From Gammaproteobacteria bacterium (GTDB lineage: Bacteria > Pseudomonadota > Gammaproteobacteria > GRL18), in contig JADGDG010000003.1 of NCBI GenBank assembly GCA_016744995.1, forward strand, positions 248,001 through 312,000: a DNA stretch of 64,000 nucleotides, in the 5' to 3' direction. The position numbers were made by a program, and so were the translations under genes. The notes beneath the pieces are model-generated. The model saw only the letters and a list, made by a program, of their open reading frames with translations, was not told the origin of the DNA and did not search any database. Positions 26,201 to 34,830 of this stretch are shown in pieces. How positions within the stretch are numbered: the first letter of the stretch is position 1; every line of letters begins with the position of its first letter.

Positions 26201-28094
26201 ACAAATTATTATGCGAGAACCTTTAGTTATTCACAATATACATTATAAGGATAAAGAAAAACGTCTATTAGAGCCGTTTGATATCACCCTTAATTTTACC
26301 GCAGCTCAACATAAAAATGTGACTACAGGAGAGATCAAGCAACTTTCAATTAACTTTCTTAACTCTACATCCAGCAGCAGAAATAAAACTAATGCCCTGG
26401 ATTTTAGCACCGATTTCAAATTAGATCTCGACAAAGAAATCATTCTTTCTGAACTCAATGGCAATCTGGATCTTATGATCACACAATGGCTTAATCAACC
26501 TATGTCCCTACCACATAACACACTAAGCCAGGGTACATTGAACACACAGTTTTCAATAAATAAAAACAGGAAAATATCTCATAAGTGGCTAATAAGCAAT
26601 CTGGTTGATAATAAGAACAAACAGCTGGTTGAATCCATCTCAATTAATGGAACGGGACAATTACATAGCCCCACTGATTTTAGTCTTGATTTGCCCATCA
26701 TTATGAAGAGTATATCAGGTGAATCAAATCTTTTATTAAAAGCAAAAACTCTTTTACAGGTAAATAAAAATCAACTCTCTATGGATATTGAAGGCAAAGA
26801 GATATTTCTAAATGACTTGTTTAAATTGTTAGCTGCCATAAATCCACAATCTGAAATTTCAAAACTTGAAAACACTGAAGAAGAAAAACAAGCAACAGCA
26901 GACAAACAACAATCCAGAAAAAATTCACAGCCATTAGATAAAACACCTGCAGCAGAGCCTTTTTGGAAAAGCGGTCTTGATATTTCAGCTAAACTAAAAA
27001 TTGACCAACTATTTTATAGTGACTATATGTCCTATCAGGATATAACCGGTGAATTATTCATTGATGATAAACAATTACATGCAAAAGGCTTACAGATAAA
27101 ATTTCATGAAAGTCCAATGAAGCTTGATGCTTTATTAAAATTTGATAGCAATAAACAAAGACCTTATAACATTAAATTCAACACTTCTCTTAGTCAATTT
27201 AAAGTTGGTGAGTTTTTGCAAGAACTCAACCCTGAACATGTACCAAGAGCGGATGGCGTTTTTGATGTCAATATCGATATTTATGGCCCACTGAGTAATT
27301 TAAGCCAATTCAGAAATGAATTACTCTTTAATCTGAACATTGAGGGTAAAAATGGTGTGTATCATTTAATCCCTTCAAATGACGTCATGATGCGTTCAAG
27401 TGGTGCAGCCATGGCCGTAGTGGGTGAAGTTGTTTCCGTTATACCAACCTCTGGTTTTGGTTTGGGTATTGTTAATCGTGTCATTCGTTTTACCAAAGAC
27501 ATTAATTATGATGTGATTAGCATGCATTTAACACGCCAATCTGATCTCCATACTACAATTGATAAACTGCAGATTATTAGCCCGGAGTTACATCTTTTTG
27601 CTACCGGTGGATTAACATTTGTTCAAGATACACGATTATTTGATCAGCCATTAGAAATGACAGCTCAACTTGATCTCGCTGGAGAAGGTGCAGCAATATT
27701 TTATGGTCTGGGACTACTCAATGATGAACAGGATGAATATGGCTTCTGGAAAGGCCCGATTATTAAATTTTCCGGAACATTAAATCATCAAAATGATAAC
27801 TTTGATAAAATCATCAGTAAAGCCAAATCAGGTACTGTAGTTGGAGGGATCACCAATCCATTTTCAGGACTCATTGGTAATTTTAAATATCGCTGGTTTG
27901 GTGATGCACCAAACTATAACAAGCTGAAAACTGAAAATATTGAAGAGAAAGCCATGCAAACTTCACCTAAAAAAAATATTCCCAAAGAAACAACTCCCAT
28001 ATTGAAGCAACAAGCAGAACGAATAGTGGAACAAAGAGAGACACAAAAAGCACAACAAAAACAAAACAGTTCCTTTTTTGATGAGACCTTTTAA
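23238..28094 (+). CDS. Very large AsmA-like/DUF748 inner-membrane-anchored periplasmic protein
   Basis: The 1618-residue protein has one N-terminal transmembrane helix (about 8-28). A long periplasmic region rich in beta strands with Asn/Lys/Ser bias follows. The C-terminal ~250 residues (from VPRADGVFDVNIDIYGPL through the SGFGLGIVNRVIRF, GGLTFVQDTRLFD and GLGLLND segments) are of the AsmA/DUF748 kind. These proteins are thought to bridge inner and outer membrane, and several relatives (TamB, YhdP, YdbH) move phospholipids. It holds a six-unit 18-bp repeat (24303-24410) and a Gln/Lys-rich C-terminal tail. An M23 peptidase gene follows 38 bp later. Confidence 0.8.
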   Translation: MRKKNLLLRFILLSLGLLPFIFIAIILIPGVQKYLVENQLTPWLSQASVDSIQITPFSIEIKNLKLKYEAIDIQIDNIDSKFSPLSLFSQRIKIDKLILNKLQIDDASPADEKQKDSKFIFYGLFPYFDTGFVYDIGVLDIDVKYNSSATGQVHVSLNAHAINENTNNPILLKVTARSLSITPDIQGILLDSSIRLNQTLTRPINAHQSQFNVTLFDSDSAEQHISIQLDMDQLAKPDKWAAFPFDKYRTHYLPELLHPESIALKIKHTNSDAKVLSNIQFNGQYNGNEGVISGALKILTDKTLTRQFKSLALPEIESKVSATLKYNLRRLEGYIDLVDEFNVEDYLKMYTVQNKSLQPDKSLQPGKSPQLNQSHQPGKSHQPDKSPQPEEKIKLKHSSLPEQFNISNHLSASISNNKLLINSFLLKILSNGQEYINIYTHKPLSINLEHLSDFFEQKNADLLRINIHQLPLTWFNDFTSDYQIKEGFLDTDINLELENKTLKLSSNRPFSFKNVSVIEPTNSIEKTEQPKQSGNKNQEEIPTNQVLLLNQNLEADFLVSINNKNLNSQIKQLKLYQTNKNNKVLQQLDTSLALNIEDPIQYLEQEKKPLPPVLSVQSKGLIDLHALTKIPYIFRLLDPKSKIKIQADSVPALLQSFPKALSLNYEVKVDNKINKQSAIWDIKQSTINFFGGKNTKNASQIFTLKNAQNIQFNQDKEHFELLTEGSLIAAKISQFNINWLSSLMTQYVPAYKVSGELSQMNLLISSQKQTAEQPEKTNKTHFLVDINPFILSKLEAYEDKKQLFSNIKINTKIHANYSPEKITINYPSLSIKKNTNILVKNSGSLIINNPGDEKKQILTIKGKLKGFIHHIMKLSLIKQYTQTNMALNQESLLDAQYHLKVTDKNLTVNKSKFEILHTKSKGRLILTTPKPISLSLKDKKHNFSKNGHLSFKLINFDINPYESIFSEVPISFDFANAHFDLIQTKKNQQIIMREPLVIHNIHYKDKEKRLLEPFDITLNFTAAQHKNVTTGEIKQLSINFLNSTSSSRNKTNALDFSTDFKLDLDKEIILSELNGNLDLMITQWLNQPMSLPHNTLSQGTLNTQFSINKNRKISHKWLISNLVDNKNKQLVESISINGTGQLHSPTDFSLDLPIIMKSISGESNLLLKAKTLLQVNKNQLSMDIEGKEIFLNDLFKLLAAINPQSEISKLENTEEEKQATADKQQSRKNSQPLDKTPAAEPFWKSGLDISAKLKIDQLFYSDYMSYQDITGELFIDDKQLHAKGLQIKFHESPMKLDALLKFDSNKQRPYNIKFNTSLSQFKVGEFLQELNPEHVPRADGVFDVNIDIYGPLSNLSQFRNELLFNLNIEGKNGVYHLIPSNDVMMRSSGAAMAVVGEVVSVIPTSGFGLGIVNRVIRFTKDINYDVISMHLTRQSDLHTTIDKLQIISPELHLFATGGLTFVQDTRLFDQPLEMTAQLDLAGEGAAIFYGLGLLNDEQDEYGFWKGPIIKFSGTLNHQNDNFDKIISKAKSGTVVGGITNPFSGLIGNFKYRWFGDAPNYNKLKTENIEEKAMQTSPKKNIPKETTPILKQQAERIVEQRETQKAQQKQNSSFFDETF
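24303..24410 (+). repeat. 18-bp tandem coding repeat (6-residue units) in the AsmA-like gene
   Basis: Six in-frame units of the pattern S-[LPH]-Q-[PL]-x-[KQE] occupy residues 356-391. The array is Pro/Gln/Lys-rich and probably disordered. Because the period is a multiple of three, expansion is tolerated. It is the third tandem tract within 4 kb, after those in and upstream of dnaX. Confidence 0.9.
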
Positions 28095-28132
28095 CAAGAA
28101 TCAATTTATTTCAACCAGAGTACCGCAATAAT

Positions 28133-29026
28133 ATGTATTTTAAAATTAGTCTCATTGTTATTTCAATATTATTGTCCCTCAGCAGCAGTGCAGCAATATA
28201 CAAATATAAAGATAAAAATGGAAAAATAATATTCACTGACTCAAAACCAGCATCAGATACTAAAGTTGAAAAGGTAAAATACAGAGCAAAAAAAAATAAA
28301 GCATTAAAACCAAAGGTTTCAGTACTAAAGGTTGATAATAAATATGTTATACAAGTTTCTAATCCATTTTATGTTCCTATTGAAATAAAATTTATTTCAT
28401 CATTTTTTAATCAGGGAGCACACACCAAGGTAATACCTGAAAAAACAGTCAATGATGCTTATATAAGCAATAAAAATATACCTGAATTTAGTTATACCTG
28501 GCGTTTTGGTGATCCAAAGGCTAGACCGGATGGCTATCACTATAAAGTTCCCATAATTTCCAGAAAATCACATCAGATTTCACAATCATTCAAAGGAAGT
28601 TTTTCACATTATGAGAGACCCAATATTTATGCTGTCGATATTGCCCTGGATCTGGGCACAACAATCTCTGCGGCTCGAAGCGGCACCGTCTTTGCGACAA
28701 GAGATAACTTTCATTTAAAAGGACAGAGTCAATATTTTTTAGATAAAGCCAATGTTATAGAAATTGTTCATGACGATGGAACCTATGCAGTTTATGCTCA
28801 TATTTTACAAGGTTCATCATTAGTCAGCCCTGGTGATAAAGTGACTGCAGGTGAAAAAATTGCCCGCTCAGGCTCAGCTGGCTTTTCAACTGGGCCCCAT
28901 TTGCATTTTGTTATTCGAAGAAACAGAGGAATGAAAATAATTTCAGATCCATTTACTTTTGTTGATGGTGATGGCCGTTCATTTACTCCCAAAACAGGGA
29001 TGTTTATTAAAGCCAATCGTAAGTAA
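28133..29026 (+). CDS. DUF4124 + M23 (LytM) peptidase, periplasmic
   Basis: The 297-residue protein has a signal peptide (about 1-19) and a DUF4124 segment (IYKYKDKNGKIIFTD). An M23/LytM domain (about 155-270) follows, with NIYAVDIALDLGT, YAVYAHI and the HLHF metal motif. In canonical M23 enzymes the first ligand is a His just before the GxDI strand. Here Tyr occupies that spot, but an earlier His (in FSHYERP) may serve, as in other proteins of this layout. It is probably a peptidoglycan endopeptidase or an activator of an amidase. It is likely co-transcribed with the AsmA-like gene. Confidence 0.85.
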   Translation: MYFKISLIVISILLSLSSSAAIYKYKDKNGKIIFTDSKPASDTKVEKVKYRAKKNKALKPKVSVLKVDNKYVIQVSNPFYVPIEIKFISSFFNQGAHTKVIPEKTVNDAYISNKNIPEFSYTWRFGDPKARPDGYHYKVPIISRKSHQISQSFKGSFSHYERPNIYAVDIALDLGTTISAARSGTVFATRDNFHLKGQSQYFLDKANVIEIVHDDGTYAVYAHILQGSSLVSPGDKVTAGEKIARSGSAGFSTGPHLHFVIRRNRGMKIISDPFTFVDGDGRSFTPKTGMFIKANRK

Positions 29027-29111
29027 TAATTTTTAATTTAAGAGCAACTTTCAAAGACAGGCAGCTGGAGATGTTTTTATTTGATGTTTTTTTATAATTA
29101 AAAATTCAACA

Positions 29112-29513
29112 CTAATCATTTCCCATATCAGTGACTTGTGGAATAAACTCTGCTATCCGCCATAAAAAAAATAACAGTAATAATGCCGTACAGAGCAAAA
29201 CTAATTGCCAGATAATATTGCCCCATAAAATGCTGATAGATATTGTAAAACTAATCAGAATAATCCAGGTTGCCCGTTTTTTTGTTTCCCGCTTCATTGT
29301 TTTATTATTTTCCCAGCGGCGTAAGTCTTCACCAAACCAACGATTGTTCATTAGTATTTTGTGAAAGCGAGGTGAGCTTTCAGCAAAGCAGCCTGCCGAA
29401 AGGATCATAAAAGGAGTGGTTGGTAATATGGGTACTATTACACCAATAATACCCACAATAAAAAATAGACATCCTAAAACAAGAAATATGGAGCGTTTAA
29501 AATGTTCCTTCAT
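29112..29513 (-). CDS. DUF454 (YbaN-like) small inner-membrane protein
   Basis: The ATG at 29513 is preferred to an upstream TTG. The ~133-residue protein starts with MKEHFKRSIF and has hydrophobic helices at about 8-28 and 85-125. It contains the family hallmark IVPILPTTPFMILSAGCFAESSPRFHKIL with a WENN segment. DUF454 proteins are small inner-membrane proteins of unknown function. It is convergent with the M23 gene. The 247-bp stretch 29514-29760 contains nothing I can identify. Confidence 0.85.
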   Translation of the reverse strand: MKEHFKRSIFLVLGCLFFIVGIIGVIVPILPTTPFMILSAGCFAESSPRFHKILMNNRWFGEDLRRWENNKTMKRETKKRATWIILISFTISISILWGNIIWQLVLLCTALLLLFFLWRIAEFIPQVTDMGND

Positions 29514-29760
29514 AAAAATAAAACCTGTAATCAGTAGAGGAAACAAACTGTTCTAATTATCAAATAGCCTGAAATCATGCTGGGATGAAAGTATAAACCT
29601 TTTCCAGGTAAAATTTAATTACCACGATTAAAGTATCCTTCATATATAAAAGTAAATAAATGGGAACCGTTGGCAAAAAAGGAATAAAAATTGCATCATT
29701 TTTATAAGCTGACAACAAATAATATTTATTCAGGTTCAACTTTATCAGGGTTTATTATTG

Positions 29761-29982
29761 ATGAACAACAGAGAATTGCAAGTCCTTTACCACTCATTAG
29801 ATGAATATGAGCTGGACATTCTAAGACAGAGTAAGAGGAATGTTGAAGAGAATAAACAAATTAAATTTATTAATTTACAGGCTTATCTTGATTATTTAGC
29901 AATGGCCGTAATAAAGAGACAGAACAGAGGTGAATTTGTACCGCATAACATTCAAGAAGCACAGGCTGGTCAGTATCTTTAA
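29761..29982 (+). CDS. Small hypothetical helical protein
   Basis: A 73-residue frame with an ATG at 29761 and an AGGG about 12 bp upstream. It is charged and probably helical (DEYELDILRQSKRNVEENK), without signal or membrane segments. No family is recognised. Its stop is 7 bp from the convergent cytochrome gene. It is kept because base composition and codon pattern resemble neighbouring genes and no other frame competes. Confidence 0.5.
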   Translation: MNNRELQVLYHSLDEYELDILRQSKRNVEENKQIKFINLQAYLDYLAMAVIKRQNRGEFVPHNIQEAQAGQYL

Positions 29983-29988
29983 GCAGAA

Positions 29989-30657
29989 TTAATCATCCAT
30001 AACTGAAAGATAAGCCATAATTGCCTGGACTTCTTCAGCATTCATTTCTGCAAAAAAATCAGCATCGTCATCATGTTCCCTTTCACCCTTTGCAAATTGT
30101 TTCATTTGCTTGAGCATATACTCAATATATTGTCCTGTCAGTTGAGGCATATTGGAATTCTTTTTACCCTGCCCTTTTTTTCCATGGCATGATTTGCATT
30201 CTTTATTATAAGCTTTTTTTCCTAAAGCAAAATTCCCTTCTACTCTGGAGATATTAAAAACCTTCTTGGCAATTAATAATTTATCATAAGCTGATGTATT
30301 TTTATCAAACTCAGGCATTTGACTGGTCAATTCAATCCGGGATAAAAAAGCCGCAATGGAAGGAATATCCTCTACAGGTAATTCACGTTCATTTGCATAG
30401 GGGCGCATCGGGATATTTTTACGTTTTTCTTCCTTAAACAATTTAAGTTGCTGGGCAATATAGTCCGCTGGAAGTCCTGCTAATCTTGGATATTCACCCT
30501 GCTTTCCACCTTCTCCGTATTCACCATGGCAGCCAGCGCAGACTTCATTAATTTCTGCACCAAGTTCTAAGTCAATTTCAAATTCTTTGGCATAAGCAAA
30601 TTGCACAGAACAAAGTAAAATAGGAAAAATTATTATTTTAAGCATAAAATATCTCAT
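29989..30657 (-). CDS. Diheme cytochrome c (c4-like), last gene of the nos cluster
   Basis: The 222-residue protein has a signal peptide (MRYFMLKIIIFPILLCSVQFAYA) and two heme sites, CAGCH and CKSCH, in two class-I domains. It is about 70% alike to the gene immediately upstream on the strand (30732-31388), indicating tandem duplication, with the first domain more alike than the second. It probably carries electrons in the periplasm to nitrous oxide reductase or another terminal reductase. It stands 74 bp downstream of its paralogue. Confidence 0.9.
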   Translation of the reverse strand: MRYFMLKIIIFPILLCSVQFAYAKEFEIDLELGAEINEVCAGCHGEYGEGGKQGEYPRLAGLPADYIAQQLKLFKEEKRKNIPMRPYANERELPVEDIPSIAAFLSRIELTSQMPEFDKNTSAYDKLLIAKKVFNISRVEGNFALGKKAYNKECKSCHGKKGQGKKNSNMPQLTGQYIEYMLKQMKQFAKGEREHDDDADFFAEMNAEEVQAIMAYLSVMDD

Positions 30658-30731
30658 CCCAATCGGGCTGAAAAACTAAAAAATATTGTAGGTTTATTAT
30701 TATTTATTATAAATTTGTATTTTAAACTAAT

Positions 30732-31388
30732 CTAATCATCGGTGATTGATAAGTAAGCCATAATAGCTTGAATTTCATCGGGCTCCATTTCAGCAAATAA
30801 GGCCTCAGAATACTCATGCCAACGCTCTTCCTTAGCAAATTGTTTGATTTGTTTTATCATATATTGGGTATACTGGCCGGTCAGAGGTGGGGTATCTGAA
30901 TCTTCTTTACCCGCACCTTTTTTACCATGACAAAGCTGACAATCATCAATATAAAGCTCTTCACCCCACTCTATATCTCCTTCAAGCTTTGGGATATTAA
31001 ACACTTTTTTAGCAACCAATAATTTTTCATAGGCTGTAATTGATTCATCAAACTCAGGCATTTGACTGGTTAGCTTTATTTGAGATAAATAAGCAGCCAC
31101 TGAGGGGATATCTTCATCCGGTAGTTCACGCTCATTAGCATAAGGACGCATAGGCATATTTTTACGCTTTTCATCCTTAAAGAGCTTAAGTTGTGCAGAG
31201 ATATATGCCGCAGGCAAGCCTGCTAAACGGGGATATTCTCCATTTTTTCCACCCTCGCCATATTCACCATGGCAGCCGGCACACACCTCATTAATTTCTT
31301 CACCCAAAGTCAGGTCGATGTCAACTTCAGCCGCAGCAGTTGCTACAAAAAAAATGAAAAAAAATAAAAACACAAAAGTTTTAAACAC
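30732..31388 (-). CDS. Diheme cytochrome c (c4-like), paralogue of its neighbour
   Basis: I chose a GTG at 31388, next to GGGGGAG and giving a clean signal peptide. The ATG at 31421 would add an acidic N-terminus. The ~218-residue product has CAGCH and CQLCH heme sites. The conserved block RKNMPMRPYANERELP between the domains is shared with the downstream copy. Its position after nosY suggests it serves the nos electron path. Confidence 0.88.
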   Translation of the reverse strand: MFKTFVFLFFFIFFVATAAAEVDIDLTLGEEINEVCAGCHGEYGEGGKNGEYPRLAGLPAAYISAQLKLFKDEKRKNMPMRPYANERELPDEDIPSVAAYLSQIKLTSQMPEFDESITAYEKLLVAKKVFNIPKLEGDIEWGEELYIDDCQLCHGKKGAGKEDSDTPPLTGQYTQYMIKQIKQFAKEERWHEYSEALFAEMEPDEIQAIMAYLSITDD

Positions 31389-31487
31389 AAACTCCCCCTC
31401 TATCCCCCTGGCCTGAAACATCTGTTATCAGCAAAAAAGGGGGAGTAATATATTACATAGCTAAAGGATGCAAATCTATACAGGCGA

Positions 31488-32315
31488 TTATGGTAAATCA
31501 CCTTTTTTGAAAAGATAATAACCAGCATATGCACTAAGAGTGCCTAAGGACACAGGATAGAAAATAGACCAGATGATGTACCCTGTTTCTGAAAAATAAT
31601 CCAGAATAATATAAGCCGAAGGCCCCAGGATCACCAGTTGAGGATCAAACAAAACCATAGCAGCGGTACGAAATACCTGCAATGGATTAAGAAGAGACAG
31701 TATAACAGCTGTATCCGAAGGCAGACCTTCACGGATCATAATACCAAGCAAGATCAGATCCAGAAACAGCAAGAAAGTCAGCCAGACCATAAATGCCAGT
31801 CCCTGAGCAACATCAGAGCTTCTTGCCATACTTGAAATCAGCATACCAATTCCTAGAAAACACCAGGCAACCGCCAGCAGCAGACCGGTATAGCTAAGAA
31901 ATAGTCCCCATGGGATCTCAGCACCTTTTATTGAGGCCCAGATAACCGCACCAATCATGGCCAGAAAAACCGGTAGAAAAACCACGACGAAACGCCCTAA
32001 AAAGCGCCCCCAGAACCAGGCAGCTAAAGATATAGGTAAGGAAAGCAGGTATTCAAAAACACCAGCCTCCCTATCGCCTGCTACAGAACGAACCGTGGTA
32101 ATTAAAACAAACACCGGTAAAATGGCAATAGTCAATTGAATATAAGTAATGAGTAGACGAGTTAACCCGGTAAATCCCATAATACGACTTTCTGTAATAC
32201 CAAAAACAAACAGCAGAACAACAATGCCACCAAAAACACTGGTATAGACAATAAACCATTTTGCTCGGAGTGATTCAATAATATCAGCCCAGGCTGTTAA
32301 CCATAAATGTTTCAT
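31488..32315 (-). CDS. nosY: ABC-2 permease NosY of the nitrous oxide reductase maturation system
   Basis: The 275-residue protein has six hydrophobic segments. It contains the sequence GDREAGVFEYLLSLPISLAAWFWGRFLGR, typical of NosY-type ABC-2 permeases, where the cytosolic coupling helix meets the ATPase. In known systems NosDFY supplies sulfur and copper for the CuZ site of NosZ. It is separated from nosL by 137 bp containing nothing obvious. Confidence 0.92.
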   Translation of the reverse strand: MKHLWLTAWADIIESLRAKWFIVYTSVFGGIVVLLFVFGITESRIMGFTGLTRLLITYIQLTIAILPVFVLITTVRSVAGDREAGVFEYLLSLPISLAAWFWGRFLGRFVVVFLPVFLAMIGAVIWASIKGAEIPWGLFLSYTGLLLAVAWCFLGIGMLISSMARSSDVAQGLAFMVWLTFLLFLDLILLGIMIREGLPSDTAVILSLLNPLQVFRTAAMVLFDPQLVILGPSAYIILDYFSETGYIIWSIFYPVSLGTLSAYAGYYLFKKGDLP

Positions 32316-32452
32316 TTAATTTTCTCTTTAAAAACGTTTTTTAACTTCTTGTTCATTATCATCCGGGGTTGGTATCAAATGACCTAAACTCATTGTATTC
32401 TTAATAACATGAGTTCCTTATAGCATTTGAGCCCGACACTTTGTGGATAAAA

Positions 32453-32938
32453 TCAATGATCCAGATTACCACCATGGATATTAAACTTTTTCTCAACTTC
32501 ATTAATATGCTGAACTGCCTGTTCATAATTTAATGCACCTTCTGCTTTTTCAGGCTGGGCACCGAGTCCATAATTCATAGGAGTTGTCTGCCCTTTGACA
32601 AACCAGGCCAGTCTGGCATTAATCCACTCATTGGTTTTAAAATTATTAACCCAGATTTCTGTTTTTGGATCATCCTTATAATTCTGAGTATCTAACCAAA
32701 GCACCGCACAACCCATATCATCAAATTTAAAAACCTTTGAACGCTTTCCCTCTGGAAAAACACGAACCTGAGCTGAAAAATTACGCTCACTCAGCATCAT
32801 CTGACAGCGTTCACAGGAGTCACGATCCCATTTAACTTCAGCAGCACCAGTCTGTTTATCATTGCCGCATGCCGATAAAAAAAGAACGATAGATAAAACA
32901 AAAAATAACCGTTGTATTTTTTGCATACTTTGAATCAT
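32453..32938 (-). CDS. nosL: NosL copper-chaperone lipoprotein
   Basis: Starting at the ATG at 32938, which overlaps the nosF stop as ATGA, the protein is 161 residues. It has a lipobox LSAC (lipidated C24) and the NosL metal-site region DSCERCQMM with C42 and C45. In known systems NosL is an outer-membrane Cu(I) chaperone that docks on NosDFY. A longer frame open upstream inside nosF is rejected because it would bury the signal peptide. Confidence 0.93.
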   Translation of the reverse strand: MIQSMQKIQRLFFVLSIVLFLSACGNDKQTGAAEVKWDRDSCERCQMMLSERNFSAQVRVFPEGKRSKVFKFDDMGCAVLWLDTQNYKDDPKTEIWVNNFKTNEWINARLAWFVKGQTTPMNYGLGAQPEKAEGALNYEQAVQHINEVEKKFNIHGGNLDH

Positions 32939-33789
32939 TGTTTTTGTTCCTCCATGTGAATATCCTGCAATATTGCAGCATAACGGGATAAGACCCCCAG
33001 GAAACGCAAGCGGTCGGGACCTGCAACCACTCCCTGCCACAGGATGCCATCCTGTGATTCAAAGCGCCATGCTTTAATCGCCTTAGCAAAGGCTTCATCA
33101 GCGCGTTTGATTTTTATTTCACTTTTCAACACACTGTCCAGATCAACAGAATCTTCAACACAATCATCCAGAACCACAATACCCTGATCCATTTCTATCA
33201 CTCGATTTACCAGCGCAGCAACTTCATCCAAACGATGACTTGAAATCAGCATAACCGCCTCATCTTTCTTTTCAGCAAGCAGCTGAAAGAAAATATGACG
33301 AGCTTCAGGATCAAGGTTTGCTGCCGGTTCATCCAGGATTAAGATTTTTGCTTCCCGACCCAGAGCTATACTAATCAATATTTTCTGCTTCTGGCCGCCA
33401 GAGAGTTTAACAAAAGGACGGGATTTTAATTCATCATAATTCAGGCCCAGGCGTTCTAATACTGAAATCATTTCCTGAGGATCAGCATCACAAAGACTCG
33501 CTGAAAATTGTATTAACTGCCCCACCGGCATTTTAAGTGGAGGTGGCAACTGAGGCACAAAACCAATGTCTTTTAATATTAACTCACGTTCTTCTCGTGG
33601 ATCATGGCCATTGACCAAAACCTGACCTTCACAGGTATATTCCCCCAAAAGGCAGCGGATCATCGTCGTTTTACCTGCTCCATTTGAACCCACCAGTGCA
33701 ATTCTATCGCCCTTTTGAATATCCAGATTCATTCCCTTAAGCACTTCAGTACGACGAAAGGTCTTTTTTACATTATCAAATTTAATCAT
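32935..33789 (-). CDS. nosF: ABC transporter ATPase NosF
   Basis: The 284-residue protein has Walker A GSNGAGKT (34-41), a Q-loop region, the signature LSGGQKQ, Walker B ILILDEP and an H-loop (SSHR). Its C-terminal ~80 residues extend beyond the ATPase core as in NosF. It energises NosDFY. nosL overlaps its stop by 4 bp, and nosH ends immediately before it. Confidence 0.93.
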   Translation of the reverse strand: MIKFDNVKKTFRRTEVLKGMNLDIQKGDRIALVGSNGAGKTTMIRCLLGEYTCEGQVLVNGHDPREERELILKDIGFVPQLPPPLKMPVGQLIQFSASLCDADPQEMISVLERLGLNYDELKSRPFVKLSGGQKQKILISIALGREAKILILDEPAANLDPEARHIFFQLLAEKKDEAVMLISSHRLDEVAALVNRVIEMDQGIVVLDDCVEDSVDLDSVLKSEIKIKRADEAFAKAIKAWRFESQDGILWQGVVAGPDRLRFLGVLSRYAAILQDIHMEEQKQ

Positions 33790-34830
33790 TTATTGCTTCT
33801 CTTCCTTAGCATCACTTTTGCTTTCCGGCATAAGAGATCTTGCATCGACTTCTTTTGCAGGTTTATGAGTCAAGCCTTTAAATTCAAAACTCAAGGAACT
33901 GGTTGGACAGGCATCGACACACAAACCACAACGAGTGCAATCAGCACCAAGACCCACTTCAACATCAACACTACGGTTTTTAATCGTCAAATCAAGTACG
34001 TGAGGAACCAGACAAACAGCCCGACAATCACCTTCATGTTTACAATCAGTCATATCATAGGTCACACGAAGTGGAGACAGAACACCAACCATGCCATAGG
34101 TAATACCAATTGGACACACATAACGACACCAGGCCCTGCGTGATAAAAGTATTTCAAACAGCAGCAATAGTGCAACCCAGACCAGCGCAATTGTTGGACC
34201 ATAGATTATTGCCCGGCTTAAAATTCCTGTTGGCGATATAAATTCAAAAACGGTATAGCCTGTGCCAATGGCAAGCAGAGCAAAAATAACATAAAAAACC
34301 GCTCTGACACCTCGATGAAAAGTATAATTTTTTGCCCAACCACGCTTAGCCAGCCATAAGTGCACAACTTCAGCCCACTCTGCAACCAGGTGGTAAGGAC
34401 AAACCCAGGAACAAAAAGTTCGCCCACCTAAAAGGAACCACAGGATAAAGATGGTCACAACACCAATTAATAAGTTAATCAACACGGTTTTATGCGCCAG
34501 CATCACCTGTAATGCAGAGTTTAGATCAGCCATATGAAAGCCAGCAAAACGAGATGCTGTCAGTGCACCTTCAAGTAACTGGATATCCAGTGAAAAAGAA
34601 AGCACAAACAGAAGATTAACGGCGATCAAAGTCATCCAACGACGTTTACGCCATTTGTTTTTACTATTTTTATGATGCTCATCATGCAAGGCAATCAGTT
34701 CAGCCTTAGTGACTTTCTGACCTTTTTTATAAAAATACATCTTTTGTGCCGATGGTGATAATTCATCTTTGCGGGGTTTACGGGGCGCACGTCCAAATAG
34801 CTGAACCAGAGATTCCAGAAAAATATTCAT
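33790..34830 (-). CDS. nosH: NosH/NapH-like membrane quinol-oxidising ferredoxin protein
   Basis: The 346-residue protein has about four to five transmembrane helices with the NapH-type cysteine motifs CSWVCPYHL and CRYVCPIG at membrane faces. It also has a C-terminal ferredoxin cluster (CTRCGLCVDACP). In atypical nos clusters NosG and NosH are proposed to oxidise menaquinol and pass electrons to periplasmic cytochromes. Its start shares one base with the nosG stop. Confidence 0.88.
   Translation of the reverse strand: MNIFLESLVQLFGRAPRKPRKDELSPSAQKMYFYKKGQKVTKAELIALHDEHHKNSKNKWRKRRWMTLIAVNLLFVLSFSLDIQLLEGALTASRFAGFHMADLNSALQVMLAHKTVLINLLIGVVTIFILWFLLGGRTFCSWVCPYHLVAEWAEVVHLWLAKRGWAKNYTFHRGVRAVFYVIFALLAIGTGYTVFEFISPTGILSRAIIYGPTIALVWVALLLLFEILLSRRAWCRYVCPIGITYGMVGVLSPLRVTYDMTDCKHEGDCRAVCLVPHVLDLTIKNRSVDVEVGLGADCTRCGLCVDACPTSSLSFEFKGLTHKPAKEVDARSLMPESKSDAKEEKQ

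Noticed and set aside
32939-33040. N-terminal extension of nosL inside nosF
   Set aside because: It would place 34 residues before the lipoprotein signal; the ATGA overlap gives a normal start.
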